A stretch of DNA of 64,000 nucleotides from Paenibacillus mangrovi (GCF_022898935.1 NZ_JALIRP010000003.1:124001-188000), one strand, 5' to 3'; counted from the stretch's first letter, positions 41,563 through 52,055 are shown. Notes: generated by a model from the sequence alone, not told the origin. Program-made: numbers and translations.

Positions 41563-43683
41563 ATGGTGAATACTCAGCCGACGCTTACAAGCGTACCCGC
41601 CCATGTGCCGGCTTCCGCCAAGCCCCCGAAGGCAAGTAACGCCCCGGCCCTCACCAGCCGGGACCTCGTGAAAGACCACGCCAAGGACGCCTTCTTCTTC
41701 CGGGAGCTGGAGCGCCACGGCATATTGCTGAATGCTCCACAGATTAAGGCGGTCCGTCATGGGGAAGGCCCCATGCTGATACTGGCTGGAGCCGGCTGCG
41801 GCAAGACGACCGTCCTTGCGGCCCGGACCGCTTACCTGATCGCCGTCCGCGGCGTACCGGCATCCAGCATTCTGCTCGTTACTTTCACCAGCAAGGCCGC
41901 TCGGGAAATCAAGGAACGAATCGGCCGGATGCCGGGCGTCAATCCTGCGGCAGCACGCTCCGTCGAAGCCCGGACCTTTCATTCCTTTGCGCTCATGCTG
42001 CTGCGCAGAAGCGGCTGCAAAGAACAGATTATGGGGGAGTTTAACGCACAGCATACCATCATGAAAATGGTTCTGCGCAGGCAAGACCCGTCGCAAACCT
42101 ATCAGCCCGAAACGCTTTTGGCTGCATTGTCGGCCTGGAAAATGCAGGGGCAAGGCGTGGAGGAGCTGCCTGAGAAGACAGCGGATGAAGCATCCGTGAA
42201 ACGGATTCTTGAAGCCTATGAATCCTGGAAGCAGGAACGCCATTTATGGGATTTTGACGATATCCTGCTGCAGCTGCGGCGGCGCATGGACGACCGCCTG
42301 TTCCTCAAACGGCTTCAGAATCGTTACGCCTGGCTGATGGTCGACGAGTTTCAGGATACCAATACCGTTCAGTACGAGCTGGTACAATATCTAGCGGCGG
42401 CTCACCGGAATCTCTCGGTCGTCGGCGACGATGACCAGACCATATACACCTTTAACGGAGCTCGTCAGGAATCCATTCTGGAATTCGATAAGCTGTATCC
42501 CGAGAGCAAGATCGTCACTCTGGATATCAATTACCGCAGCGACAGCCGGATTCTCGGCCTTGGCAGCGCCATTGTGCGCCATAACCGTTTCCGGCGCGAT
42601 AAAGTACTGAAAGCAGCCGGTCCTGCCGGACAAATGCCGTTTTATGCTCTTCCCTCCCACCCGGAGGAAGAGGCTTTATGGGTAGTCAACCATATTACCC
42701 AACAGGTTCAAGCCCGAAACGTTACCTATAAGGATATTGCGATTCTTCACCGGACCGCCGGTAGCAGCCGTGCCGTGCTGGAGCAGCTGTTGCTTCGCGA
42801 TATTCCGTTCGTACAGTACGGCAGCTCTTCGGTATTTTACGATCAGACGCTCATCAAGCCCTTGATGGACCATCTGAGGCTAAGCTTGAACCCCCGACGA
42901 ATGGAATCGCTGCCCGGTGCTATTGGACCGCTTTATGTCCCTAAAGAAGAAGGGCAAGCCTTCATTCTCGCGCAGGAAAAGGAGACCCGCAAGAAGTATC
43001 CGCTGATTCATCTTACGCGCTGGAACAGGCTGCAGCCGTTCCAGCAGACGGCCGTGAAGGAGCGCATCAAGCTGATCAAGTCGCTGCAGAAGATGAAACC
43101 TGCCTATGCGATTCAAGAAATGCGCCGCCTGTTTTACGATAAGTATATTCAGGCTGGTGACCCTCTTGTCTATACCCAGTATAAGGAAATGGTTCTTGAT
43201 TCACTGGAAGAGCTGGAGAGTGCAGCGGCGCGGTTCGATACGATAGAACAGTTTGTCACCTATGCGGATGAACTATCTCTGCGTCACGCGCAGATGGAGC
43301 TTCTGAAAGACGAAAGTGACGGAGATGCCGTTCAGCTCATGACGATCCATCGCGCCAAGGGATTGGAATTCCCTTATGTATACTGGATTGGAGCCAGTGA
43401 AGGCATCCTCCCGCACAGTACGGCCCTGAAAGAAAAGCCCCCGGAAGAGATGAAGGCTGCGGCCGCCGGAAAGACGGAACAAAACGTCTGTGATGCAGCC
43501 CTTGAGGAAGAACGCCGTTTGGCTTACGTCGCGGTGACCCGGGCCAAGGAGAGATTGTATATCAGCTCCCCCGCATATTACCACGGCAAACCGTCAGCCC
43601 CTTCACGTTTTCTGCTGGAGGCTTACGGGATTAAAAAATCTTCTATCGATGCACCATCACGGAAGACAGGCCGTAGCCGGTGA
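41563..43683 (+). CDS. UvrD/Rep-family superfamily 1A DNA helicase
   Basis: This 706-residue helicase has motif I AGAGCGKTT (75-83), motif II VDEFQDTN (260-267), motif III VVGDDDQTIYTFNGA (about 286-300) and motif VI VAVTRAKERLYI (about 670-681). It is shorter and more diverged than PcrA and resembles the YjcD-like accessory helicases of Bacillales. It would unwind DNA 3'-5' in repair or replication restart. The last 14 or so residues (SSIDAPSRKTGRSR) are encoded by a copy of a dispersed repeat, so the original stop codon has probably been replaced. The ribosome site is AAAGGAGG. Confidence 0.87.
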   Translation: MVNTQPTLTSVPAHVPASAKPPKASNAPALTSRDLVKDHAKDAFFFRELERHGILLNAPQIKAVRHGEGPMLILAGAGCGKTTVLAARTAYLIAVRGVPASSILLVTFTSKAAREIKERIGRMPGVNPAAARSVEARTFHSFALMLLRRSGCKEQIMGEFNAQHTIMKMVLRRQDPSQTYQPETLLAALSAWKMQGQGVEELPEKTADEASVKRILEAYESWKQERHLWDFDDILLQLRRRMDDRLFLKRLQNRYAWLMVDEFQDTNTVQYELVQYLAAAHRNLSVVGDDDQTIYTFNGARQESILEFDKLYPESKIVTLDINYRSDSRILGLGSAIVRHNRFRRDKVLKAAGPAGQMPFYALPSHPEEEALWVVNHITQQVQARNVTYKDIAILHRTAGSSRAVLEQLLLRDIPFVQYGSSSVFYDQTLIKPLMDHLRLSLNPRRMESLPGAIGPLYVPKEEGQAFILAQEKETRKKYPLIHLTRWNRLQPFQQTAVKERIKLIKSLQKMKPAYAIQEMRRLFYDKYIQAGDPLVYTQYKEMVLDSLEELESAAARFDTIEQFVTYADELSLRHAQMELLKDESDGDAVQLMTIHRAKGLEFPYVYWIGASEGILPHSTALKEKPPEEMKAAAAGKTEQNVCDAALEEERRLAYVAVTRAKERLYISSPAYYHGKPSAPSRFLLEAYGIKKSSIDAPSRKTGRSR
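43641..43675 (+). repeat. Diverged copy of dispersed repeat inside helicase 3' end
   Basis: The segment shares about 26 of 33 bases with the core of the repeat at 33685-33732 (common blocks TATCGATG, TCAC and GAAGACAG). Here it encodes the C-terminal tail of the UvrD-like helicase. Confidence 0.6.
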
Positions 43684-43876
43684 TTCAAACAGGCGGCTTC
43701 GTGTAAGAAAAAATGACCTCTGTAGTAAGAAAGGCTTCAACCAATTACGTGGTAATTTTTGTATATCTGACTTTGCCTAGGCTCCTGCTTTTCAGGTACA
43801 ATAAAAATGAGAAACGGAAACTTCGCCCCGTTCATAGGTCATCACCACAAAATAAGCAGATATAGGAGAACGGCCA

Positions 43877-44611
43877 TTGAAAGAAGAATCGAATCATCAG
43901 CTTGTTACAGGTTCTGTCACGTTAAAGGATTTGCAGAAGCTCGATATCGAGAACAATATGCTGAATCAATTCAACGAGTGGAAAAAGCTGCCGATGCTTT
44001 ACAAGCTCGCCCTGGAGGAGCTCCAAAATAAAGTTAAACTGATCAAGACGGAGCTGAAACTTCAGGATGGTTACAGTCCGATTGAACATACCAAGGTCCG
44101 GATCAAGGAACCAAAAAGTATCATTAATAAGCTGGAGCGCAAGGGCTTTGATTTCACGCTGGACAATATTTTGACCCATATTCATGATATTGCCGGCATG
44201 CGCATCGTTTGCGCTTTTGTTCAGGACATCTACCGGCTTCTTGATCATTTTTCACAACGAGATGATATCCGTGTGATTGAAATCAAAGACTATATCGCAA
44301 ATCCCAAGCCTAACGGCTATCAAAGTCTGCATGTGATCGTCGCGGTCCCTCTCATCCTCTTTGAAGGTACGCGCTGGATGAAGGTAGAGATCCAGATGCG
44401 TACGCTCGCGATGGATTTCTGGGCCAGCATGGAACATATTATCTACTATAAATACGACAAAAAGGTTCCGAACCACGTCGTCGGGGAACTGAAGGAAGCT
44501 GCTGAGGCTGCCGATAAGCTGGATCATCAGATGCTCCGCTTGCGCGAGGAAATATTGGCGCAGGCCGGAGATTATGTTGCAGAGGAGCCAGAGAAGATCC
44601 ACGAAAACTAA
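43877..44611 (+). CDS. relP: Small alarmone synthetase RelP (YwaC-like)
   Basis: This 244-residue single-domain (p)ppGpp synthetase transfers pyrophosphate from ATP to GDP or GTP. The RelA_SpoT synthetase domain shows SPIEHTKVRIKEPKSIINKL (G-loop-like region near 66-87), HDIAGMRIVC (about 106-115), the NPKPNGYQSLH motif (about 145-155) and EIQMRTLAMDFWASMEH. The wording matches the YwaC/RelP group rather than RelQ. The start is TTG with TAGGAGAA. It is likely induced by cell-wall stress through sigma factors, as in Bacillus, but the promoter was not identified here. A strong terminator follows. Confidence 0.88.
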   Translation: MKEESNHQLVTGSVTLKDLQKLDIENNMLNQFNEWKKLPMLYKLALEELQNKVKLIKTELKLQDGYSPIEHTKVRIKEPKSIINKLERKGFDFTLDNILTHIHDIAGMRIVCAFVQDIYRLLDHFSQRDDIRVIEIKDYIANPKPNGYQSLHVIVAVPLILFEGTRWMKVEIQMRTLAMDFWASMEHIIYYKYDKKVPNHVVGELKEAAEAADKLDHQMLRLREEILAQAGDYVAEEPEKIHEN

Positions 44612-44624
44612 TTACTAAAAGACC

Positions 44625-44665
44625 AAAAAGGACGGGATAGGCATTATGCCTATCCCGTCCTTTTT
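44625..44665. terminator. Bidirectional terminator
   Basis: A perfect hairpin of AAAAAGGACGGGATAGGCA with its complement and a two-base loop lies between the convergent relP and VanY-like genes. Confidence 0.92.
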
Positions 44666-44689
44666 CGATTCAAACACCAACTCATGCAT

Positions 44690-45523
44690 CTACAGCTTAA
44701 TATTCGCCTCATCAAAATATTCTTCCAGCGTCATGCCGCTTTTGGCGACATCCGGCGCAAGATCGGTGCCGATATACCGGATATGCCAAGGCTCGTACAC
44801 ATAACCCGTGATGTCTTCACGATCCTTCGGATACCGGATGACGAAGCCGTAGTCCGCAGCATGCTCAGCAAGCCACTTCCCTTCGGTCGAATCACCGAGG
44901 CTTTCTTCCAGCACGTTGTTCACACTTGGACTGGACACATCGATGGTCAGGCCGGTCTGATGCTCGCTGGTTCCCGGTACGGCGCTCACACGGGAAGCAT
45001 ACTCTTCGCCTTTGGTCCGAACGTTATTTTCGTAAATGGACTTTTGGCGCTTGTAAGAACGGTATCCCGATACGGCACGAAGCTCGATACCGTCTTCCTC
45101 GGCTCCGGCAAACAGATTCTCGAGCGCGTCTGCCGCTTCCTTCCGCATATGGCGTTTCTCGTTCGGACCGTCAAAGGAAAATGGAACGTTCGGCTCGACA
45201 AGATCCGTTGGCTCATAGCCATCCGGCAGGCTGCGCTGCTTATTCACGATTACCGTCATCGCCTCGGGATTCGTAACGACTTCCTTGCCGTCCACTTCCT
45301 TAATCGTCGTCTGAAGGGAACTCTCGCTGCGTTTGACCATCACCGGATCCGCAGGCACCTGTGTTTCCTGTCCGCTTTTGCCTGCGCCCTGCAGGGCTTG
45401 TCCCTGCTCTTTACCGGAACCGCCGGTTTTCTCGCAGCCGGTAAGCACGGTGGTCGGAAGCACCAGCGCGGTAATCAGCAGGCATGTCCAAATTCCTTTT
45501 TTCCACATTTGTTGCTTGCTCAT
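44690..45523 (-). CDS. VanY-like D-Ala-D-Ala carboxypeptidase lipoprotein
   Basis: This 277-residue M15B peptidase trims or recycles peptidoglycan stem peptides at the membrane surface. Lipobox VLTGC gives Cys30, and a Gly/Gln-rich linker follows. The zinc site is His in SEHQTGLTIDV (about 200-210) with its Asp, and a second His in EPWHIRYIG (about 248-256). The start at 45523 has AAGGAG 7 nt upstream. It stands alone. Confidence 0.9.
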   Translation of the reverse strand: MSKQQMWKKGIWTCLLITALVLPTTVLTGCEKTGGSGKEQGQALQGAGKSGQETQVPADPVMVKRSESSLQTTIKEVDGKEVVTNPEAMTVIVNKQRSLPDGYEPTDLVEPNVPFSFDGPNEKRHMRKEAADALENLFAGAEEDGIELRAVSGYRSYKRQKSIYENNVRTKGEEYASRVSAVPGTSEHQTGLTIDVSSPSVNNVLEESLGDSTEGKWLAEHAADYGFVIRYPKDREDITGYVYEPWHIRYIGTDLAPDVAKSGMTLEEYFDEANIKL

Positions 45524-45587
45524 AACCATTCTCCTTACTCTACCTTTCCTGTCATATTACATTGTACTTGATTCCAGGAAAAGCGGC

Positions 45588-45637
45588 AAAAAAAAACGCC
45601 GAGATCCGCCAAAGGCTTTAGAAGATCATCGACGTTT
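45588..45637 (-). terminator. Terminator of the SWIM/SNF2 operon
   Basis: On the minus strand AACGTCGATGATC ... GATCTCGGCGTT (mismatched arms) is followed by nine T residues just after the SWIM gene stop. Confidence 0.75.
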
Positions 45638-45645
45638 GTATGCGA

Positions 45646-46389
45646 TTATATGGAATCCTTGATTGAATCTAAGCTTTCCTTGGCCTTCCCGGAAGCATCC
45701 ATAACAATCTGCCGGACGACCTGCTGTACAGCTTTGACTCTCGGCAGCAGCTCCGTCCAGTCATCCATTTCCAGATCATTTTCAGGCACGGCCTGCAGGT
45801 TAACAGACACATCCCGGTAAGAGGCTCCAGGCTCATGCAGCTTGCCCTGTTCGGCAGCCTCCGCCAACCATTCTCCTGAGGAAGGTCCAGACTTGCCCTT
45901 CTCCTCGAGCTTACTCAGCGCCTCTCCATCTCCTGATTCTGCCGCCCAAGGTACCTCTTCTGCCCATTCCCGAAAAACATGATTCAGCAGATTATCTCGG
46001 GTCAGCCCGACTAATGCAAGCCGAAGCAGCGGCTCGGAGCGAAGCTTCGCCAGCGCCGCCTCCATAGCCACCTGGACATGATCACATCCTTCTTGGCCGC
46101 AGCTGCACTGTGCCTGATCCGGCCGCGGCGCATATTCCTCAGATACAGCTTCCGTAAGCCAAGACGGTATATCATTCTTCAGGAGAGCATAGAGCGAGAG
46201 AGGATGTCCGGAAAGCCGCTCACAGATGTGTTCCCGCTCTTCCTCCGTAAGCTGCAGGCAGGGAATATCCACTTTCCAGCCTACATCTACCCCTACAGCT
46301 CCCGCATTTGATTTCTGACCTTGAATCTCTTTTGCGTGAATCCAGCCGGGCACAATACTCAGCTCGAATAGTTCCTTTTTCTTGATCAT
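45646..46389 (-). CDS. SWIM zinc-finger protein, partner of SNF2 helicase
   Basis: This 247-residue protein has a SWIM-type motif CSCGQEGCDHVQVAM at about 95-109 (Cys-x-Cys-x5-Cys-x-His). The N-terminal domain (WKVDIPCLQLTEEEREHICE) and helical tail are as in the SWIM proteins encoded next to SNF2 genes in Bacillales. SWIM domains bind DNA or protein. The start ATG at 46389 follows GGAGGGG, about 43 bp after the helicase stop in the same operon, so the pair probably forms a remodelling complex. Confidence 0.8.
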   Translation of the reverse strand: MIKKKELFELSIVPGWIHAKEIQGQKSNAGAVGVDVGWKVDIPCLQLTEEEREHICERLSGHPLSLYALLKNDIPSWLTEAVSEEYAPRPDQAQCSCGQEGCDHVQVAMEAALAKLRSEPLLRLALVGLTRDNLLNHVFREWAEEVPWAAESGDGEALSKLEEKGKSGPSSGEWLAEAAEQGKLHEPGASYRDVSVNLQAVPENDLEMDDWTELLPRVKAVQQVVRQIVMDASGKAKESLDSIKDSI

Positions 46390-46432
46390 CCTCACCCCTC
46401 CCGGTCTGCTGTCGTTTTTTTGCCCTGCTGGT

Positions 46433-49400
46433 CTACATCCAGTCTTCTCCTTGAAGAGTAATCAGCTCCCGAAGCTCATTGTCAGACATTTCGGTAAGCC
46501 AGGTTTCGCCGGAGCCGACGACCTGCTCGGACAGCGCCTTTTTATGTTCAATCAACTCATCGATCCGCTCCTCGAGCGTACCTTGGCATATCAGCTTATG
46601 CACCTGAACATTCTTGCTCTGGCCAATCCGGAAAACACGGTCCGTGGCCTGATTCTCCACCGCCGGATTCCACCAGCGATCGTAATGCAGCACGTGGTTG
46701 GCGCGAGTCAGGTTCAGACCGACGCCTCCAGCTTTCAAAGAAAGTACAAAGAACGGCGAACCTTCTCCTTTCTGAAAAGCGTCCACCATCTGATCCCGCT
46801 CCTCTTTCGAGACACCTCCGTGCAAAAAGGACGGCTTCACGCCGTAGCGCTGCTCCAGTCTCGATACGATCAAATGCCCCATCGCCACATACTGGGTGAA
46901 AATAAGCGCAGATTCTCCGATCTCTTCAATATTATCAAGAAGATCATACAGACGCTCCATTTTACCGGAAGATTCCGCTTTGGAGCCCTTTGCTTCTTCC
47001 CTGCCAAGCAGCTGCGGTGAATCGCAGATTTGCTTCAGCTTGGTCAGCGAGGACAGCACCAGCCCTTTGCGAGCAATTCCGGTTTCCTTCCCGATCTGCT
47101 CCATAACCTGCTCTACCACGGACTGATACATCGCCCCCTGAACTGGCGTCAGCGCACAATACGATTTGATTTCCAGCTTCTCCGGCAAATCCTTGCGGAT
47201 ATCAGGGTCGCTTTTCAGTCGACGCAGCATAAAGGGAGCCACAAGCTTATGAAGCTCCTGCAGCTTACCAGCACCTGCATCGCCCGTTGTATAACGCTGC
47301 CGGAACGAGGTGGCAGAGCCGAGATATCCCGGGTTCAAAAAGTGAAAAATCGACCACAGCTCACCCAGACGGTTTTCGACTGGCGTTCCCGTCATGGCAA
47401 TACGGTGAGGCGCAGACAGCTTCATGACACTCTGGGCCTGTTTGGTCCGGTGATTCTTAATATACTGAGCTTCATCCAATATGACCGAGGTCCATGCCAT
47501 GGCCGCCAAATCCGCACCATCGCGCCCCGCCAGATGATAGGTGGTCAGCACAAGGTCATGCTTGGCGGCCTCCTTCAAGAAGCCCTCACCATGCAGGCGG
47601 CGGTTGCCGTGGTGTATATACAGGTTCAAATCGGGTGCAAACCGCTGCAGCTCATGCTGCCAGTTACCAAGAAGCGAGGTTGGACAGACGATCAGAACAG
47701 GACTCCGGTCTTTCTGATGCTGCTCCAGCAAGCAGGTGATCACCTGAATCGTCTTGCCCAGACCCATATCATCCGCCAGGCAAACGCCAAAGCCCATGTC
47801 CCTCATCGCCGAGAGCCATTGATAGCCCCGCTCCTGATACGGTCGGAGCACGCCGTGCAGCGAATCCGGAACCGGACGCACCGGAACCTTGCGCGGCCCT
47901 TCTTCGCCAAGCAAAGACTCAAGGTACCCAGCCGTTTCGAGCCCCAGTATCGGAATGCCCTTCCACAACCGTTCCTCTCCTTCTTCCGCCGATAGATGCA
48001 GCCATTCCGAAAGATCCATTTCTCCTTCTTCATGCCGTTTCAAATAACGAAGCACCTGGCGGATTTCCTTCAGGTCCAGCTCGATCCATTCCCCGCGGAA
48101 CTTGACATAAGGCAGCGAGGCTTCAGCAAGTTCAGCAAGCTCTTCACGTGAAAGGGTCAGCCCTTCTAGCGCTGCTTCCACATGAAATGAGACGAGCTGC
48201 TCCATACCGATCACAGGCAGCCCTGGCTTGCTGTCATCGGTTTGCATCTTCAGGGACAAACCAACCCGGCGCCTTCCTTTGCGGCTCCATTTGGATGGCA
48301 TCTGAACCGTCATGCCGGCTTTATTCAGACGCGGAACAGAGTTCCGAACAAAGGCCACCATCTCTTCCGAGGTAAGCTCCATCCCTTGAGGTGCGGGAAC
48401 GCATAGCGCCTCCGCAATCTCCGGCGATAACGCCGCAGCCTCTCCAAGAAGGGTCAGCATTTGCTCCTGGACATTCGTATATATTTTCCCGCGCCGCTCT
48501 ATATCGCGTTCTTTGTATCCCCATATTGCCGCAATCGGCAGCCAGGCGCCGAATTCGTCCTGAAATTCCGCCCAAAAGCTTACGCGCCAGCTTTCCTGTT
48601 CTTCCGTATGGCTTGGAGCGAGACGCAGCCCAAGCTGCATTCGGCCTTCGCGGGAACGTTCTCCACCCTCCGGACTCTCCGGAATCGACGTCGCCCCGAA
48701 AGCGGCAACTTCCTCGCTCAGTGCAGTGATTTCTTCGGCCGTCCCCTGTACGGCTATCGTCCGGCTCGCCGTAAGCAGGCTGTTCCACCACAGCTCGGCG
48801 AGCGGAGAAGCTCCCCTGCGATAATCCGCCTGAAAACGCGACAGCTTGCCTTCTTGCGCACGTACGATGTCCTGCACGCGCGAATGAATCATCGCGCTTA
48901 GGAATGAATGCAGTACGGCTGCTCCAGCCTCCTGTTTCGTCAGCGGCTCGCTGCCGAGAAGTGCAGGTACGCCAAGCGCTACTGCTGGCATGGCAGCCGC
49001 CAGCTGCTGAAAGCGTTCGATATCCTGCGGCTCTTTCAGCTTCGGCTTCCAGTTGCCCGTTAGCGCAAGCACTCCCGCCCGTCGGCGGGTACCGGCGGCC
49101 GTCAATGCCGCAGCGCCCGGAGCGATCTGTCCGCGCAGCATCAGCTCGAGGGCAAACTTCGCCGCCTTCGACCAGTATCCCATCTCCGCTCCCGGCTGAA
49201 TACCTAGCCGGGTATAGCGGGACTCATCGCAGGCGAGCAGCATCGAGAAGGCATCCGCAGGCATCAGGGCTAGTCCTTCCAGGGTTCTGCCCATCAGCTG
49301 CCGCCGTTCCCCACGCCGGGCTGTACGCTGTCCTGACATGGGGGATGGATACCGAAGCTCCGCCAGCCGGAGCGCGGCCTGTGCAAAAGGCTTCGAGCCA

Positions 49401-49519
49401 TCCGTCATGACAAGCGATCTAACGACCTTACTCCACGCATCTACTCTCGGTTCGGACATTTCTCCCGAAAAGCAAAAAAACACATCACCTAGCCATACGC
49501 CATATAGCGGTTGATTCAT
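46433..49519 (-). CDS. SNF2/RapA-type DEAD-like helicase
   Basis: This 1028-residue protein has a long N-terminal SNF2-associated domain (about 1-540) and a Swi2/Snf2 ATPase. The ATPase has Walker A DDMGLGKT (about 583-590), motif II DEAQ (about 682-685) and motif VI RVFRIGQ near 965-975. Such proteins translocate on DNA and move or strip bound proteins (RNA polymerase, repressors). The ATG at 49519 has AGGAGAC; an earlier in-frame start is unlikely. It is followed by the SWIM gene in the same operon. Confidence 0.93.
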   Translation of the reverse strand: MNQPLYGVWLGDVFFCFSGEMSEPRVDAWSKVVRSLVMTDGSKPFAQAALRLAELRYPSPMSGQRTARRGERRQLMGRTLEGLALMPADAFSMLLACDESRYTRLGIQPGAEMGYWSKAAKFALELMLRGQIAPGAAALTAAGTRRRAGVLALTGNWKPKLKEPQDIERFQQLAAAMPAVALGVPALLGSEPLTKQEAGAAVLHSFLSAMIHSRVQDIVRAQEGKLSRFQADYRRGASPLAELWWNSLLTASRTIAVQGTAEEITALSEEVAAFGATSIPESPEGGERSREGRMQLGLRLAPSHTEEQESWRVSFWAEFQDEFGAWLPIAAIWGYKERDIERRGKIYTNVQEQMLTLLGEAAALSPEIAEALCVPAPQGMELTSEEMVAFVRNSVPRLNKAGMTVQMPSKWSRKGRRRVGLSLKMQTDDSKPGLPVIGMEQLVSFHVEAALEGLTLSREELAELAEASLPYVKFRGEWIELDLKEIRQVLRYLKRHEEGEMDLSEWLHLSAEEGEERLWKGIPILGLETAGYLESLLGEEGPRKVPVRPVPDSLHGVLRPYQERGYQWLSAMRDMGFGVCLADDMGLGKTIQVITCLLEQHQKDRSPVLIVCPTSLLGNWQHELQRFAPDLNLYIHHGNRRLHGEGFLKEAAKHDLVLTTYHLAGRDGADLAAMAWTSVILDEAQYIKNHRTKQAQSVMKLSAPHRIAMTGTPVENRLGELWSIFHFLNPGYLGSATSFRQRYTTGDAGAGKLQELHKLVAPFMLRRLKSDPDIRKDLPEKLEIKSYCALTPVQGAMYQSVVEQVMEQIGKETGIARKGLVLSSLTKLKQICDSPQLLGREEAKGSKAESSGKMERLYDLLDNIEEIGESALIFTQYVAMGHLIVSRLEQRYGVKPSFLHGGVSKEERDQMVDAFQKGEGSPFFVLSLKAGGVGLNLTRANHVLHYDRWWNPAVENQATDRVFRIGQSKNVQVHKLICQGTLEERIDELIEHKKALSEQVVGSGETWLTEMSDNELRELITLQGEDWM

Positions 49520-49609
49520 GGTTGTCTCCTGTCGTTTCCGTAATAACACATATAGTTCCATCTTATACGAAAACCACAGAATTTAAAAACCGTAATCATA
49601 TTTTTTTGC

Positions 49610-52055
49610 TTAATCCGCAGCAGTAATGACCCAGTTTGCGCCGGCAGGACGGTCAAACGATTGAATGATCAGGTCGCCGCTTTGCTCATCCAGCAGCCAG
49701 CCTTCCATTCCCTCTTGAAGCTGGTCTGGGTTCAAGACATTCAGCCCTTCTACCCCACTAACGTTAAAAACTAAGTGGTGAAGCCTGAAAACAAGCAGAT
49801 TCCGGTTAGCCTCATATTGTTTGTGTGCATACGTATAGGACAGCTCCAGTGTGTCCCCCTTGCCCGTAAGACTTACATTCAAGCGTGAATACGCTTGATC
49901 CTGGTAATCAAAGCTGATCCCGTCATCCTCATACAAGCTGTAATCTACCTTAGAACCTTCACAGGCTTCAGCTCCGTAGATATGGAAGGTCACCGTTTCA
50001 TCAGCCTGCTCGTCCGCATGATGCAGCAGCGGGCCTTCCGGAACGATGGCCCCTGCCTTCATATATATTGGCATAGTCTCAAGCGGGCACTCAGCCAGGA
50101 TATAGCGTCCGCCCTTAAGCTTATCGCCCGTCCAGTAATCGATCCATTCACCTACCGGCAGATAGACCGCACGATGATCCGTATCCGGCCGGTACACCGG
50201 AGCCACGAGAACCGAATCCCCCAGCAGAAACTGATCGCATAGATTTGTCACCTTCTGGTCCTCCGGATATTCCAGTACGAGCGGACGGATTACTGGCAGC
50301 CCCGTAGACGAAGCCTGCTGGAACAGATTGTACATATGCGGCATCCAGCGGTAACGAAGACCGATATATTTCCGAAGAATTCCTTCCATCTCCGAACCAA
50401 AAGCCCATGGTTCCTGCCGGATGGTATCGATGGAAGAATGATTGCGGCAATAAGGGAAGAATACGCCCATCTGTGTCCAGCGTACAAGCAGTTGATCTGA
50501 TGTATGATGGGCAAACCCGCCGATATCTGGACCCGAGAAGGCCAGGCCGGATAGTCCCATATTCAGAACCATCGGCATCGCGAGCGCCATATGCTCCCAG
50601 AAGCTGCGGTTGTCCCCCGTCCAAACGGCGGCGTGCCGCTGGATGCCGGCATAACCCGCCCGGCACGAATGGGCGACGGTTGTCCATATGCCGCTTCATC
50701 CCCTCTGAAGTCGCTTTAGACATCAGCAGCCCATACAAGTTGTGCAGCTCCTCATGCGTTTTCATATCGCCATTGTTGCTATGGATCACATCCAGATCCA
50801 TCGTTTTGCTTTCATTAAAGATGGCGGGTTCATTCATATCGTTCCAGATACCCTCGATCCCATATCCGGTATAAAAGGCATGCTGGTCTCCCCACCATGC
50901 GGCAGTCCGGTCATCGGTAAAATCCGGGAACGCGCTCGTTCCGGGCCAGACTTCCCCGAAGTAAATATCTCCTTCAAGCTTGGTACAAAAATGATCCTGC
51001 TGAACGCCTTCCCGATAGATCCGGTAATTCGGATCCTTCTTGACGCCAGGATCGACGATCGGCACAATCCGGATGCCCATGTCCCGCAGCTGCTTCATCA
51101 TGCTTCCTGGGTCCGGAAAACGCACCGGGTCGAAAGTAAATACACGGTATTCATCCATATAGTGAATATCCAGGTAAATGACGTCGCAAGGGATTTCCCT
51201 TTCACGGAACGTGCGGGCGAGATCCAGCACCTCCTGCTGATCCATGTAGCTATAGCGGGATTGGTGATAACCAAGCGCCCACTTCGGAGGCAGCTGGATC
51301 CGGCCTGTCAGCGCGGTGTAACGCGTCACGACATCCTTCAGCTTGGGCCCCGCAATAATATAAAGATCATATGCACCGGTAGAGCAGCCCATCGTATAAG
51401 CCATGCCATGCGACCTCATGTCCATCTCGGTTCGTCCGGGGTTGTCCAAAAAGAGGCCGCAGCTTCTGCCATCCCTCATATGAATCAGAAACGGAATGGA
51501 CTGGTATAAAGCTTCAATCTCCGGCACATGGGGCGCGAATACATCCGTGTTCCAGTTCGTATAACGCTCCCCGCACTTATCGAGGAAGCTGGACTTCTCC
51601 CCAAGGCCGTAAAAATGGGAATCCTGCGGCATATCATAGATCGCGCTCGCTCCTCCCCGCGGGCTAAAAGAAATGCCGGTTTGCCGTACAATCACTTGAC
51701 CTTCTGTGTCACGGACCGTGATGATAAACGTAGTTTTCTCAATCTCAACTTCCAGTATGGAAGATCGGAATACCAGACGATCCACAGTCTCCTCAAGCTG
51801 TATCCCGCTCTCTGTCTTCTGCCGGAACGCCGGATCGATGGCGATCGTCGAAGCCAAATCCGCTTCCCCGCCCACAAAAAATTTGATGCGAAAAACACCA
51901 GGAGCAGCGAATAAAGCTGCCGCTCCTCCCCGTTCCGCACGACAGATAAATACATCGCCGCGCTGCTCTATTTCCGTAAAGGAGCCTATGCTCTTCCAGG
52001 TCTCCGGTACTGCCGCTCCATGCTTATCGGGACGGATCGCTTCGCTTCCTTCCAT
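49610..52055 (-). pseudogene. GH31 alpha-glucosidase, frameshifted
   Basis: Two frames together make a GH31 enzyme of about 814 aa. Frame A runs from ATG 52055 through the family core (KWALGYHQSRYSYMDQQEV; catalytic nucleophile Asp in GIWNDMNEPAIF) to RPFV. Frame B continues RAGYAGIQRHAAVWTGDN, carrying the acid/base Asp, to the end at 49610. The switch is at about 50662. The usual LTRAGYAG motif lacks two residues here, which fits loss of five bases (or another net shift of one). So it is either a recent pseudogene or an assembly error. It would cleave terminal alpha-glucosyl bonds of the sugar imported by the neighbouring ABC transporter. Confidence 0.85.

Noticed and set aside
44684..45571. 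A 295-codon plus-strand frame
   Set aside because: Antisense to the VanY-like lipoprotein, whose lipobox and zinc motifs are clear; no start signal.
47030..47995. A 321-codon plus-strand frame
   Set aside because: Antisense to the SNF2 ATPase core; no domain and no start signal.
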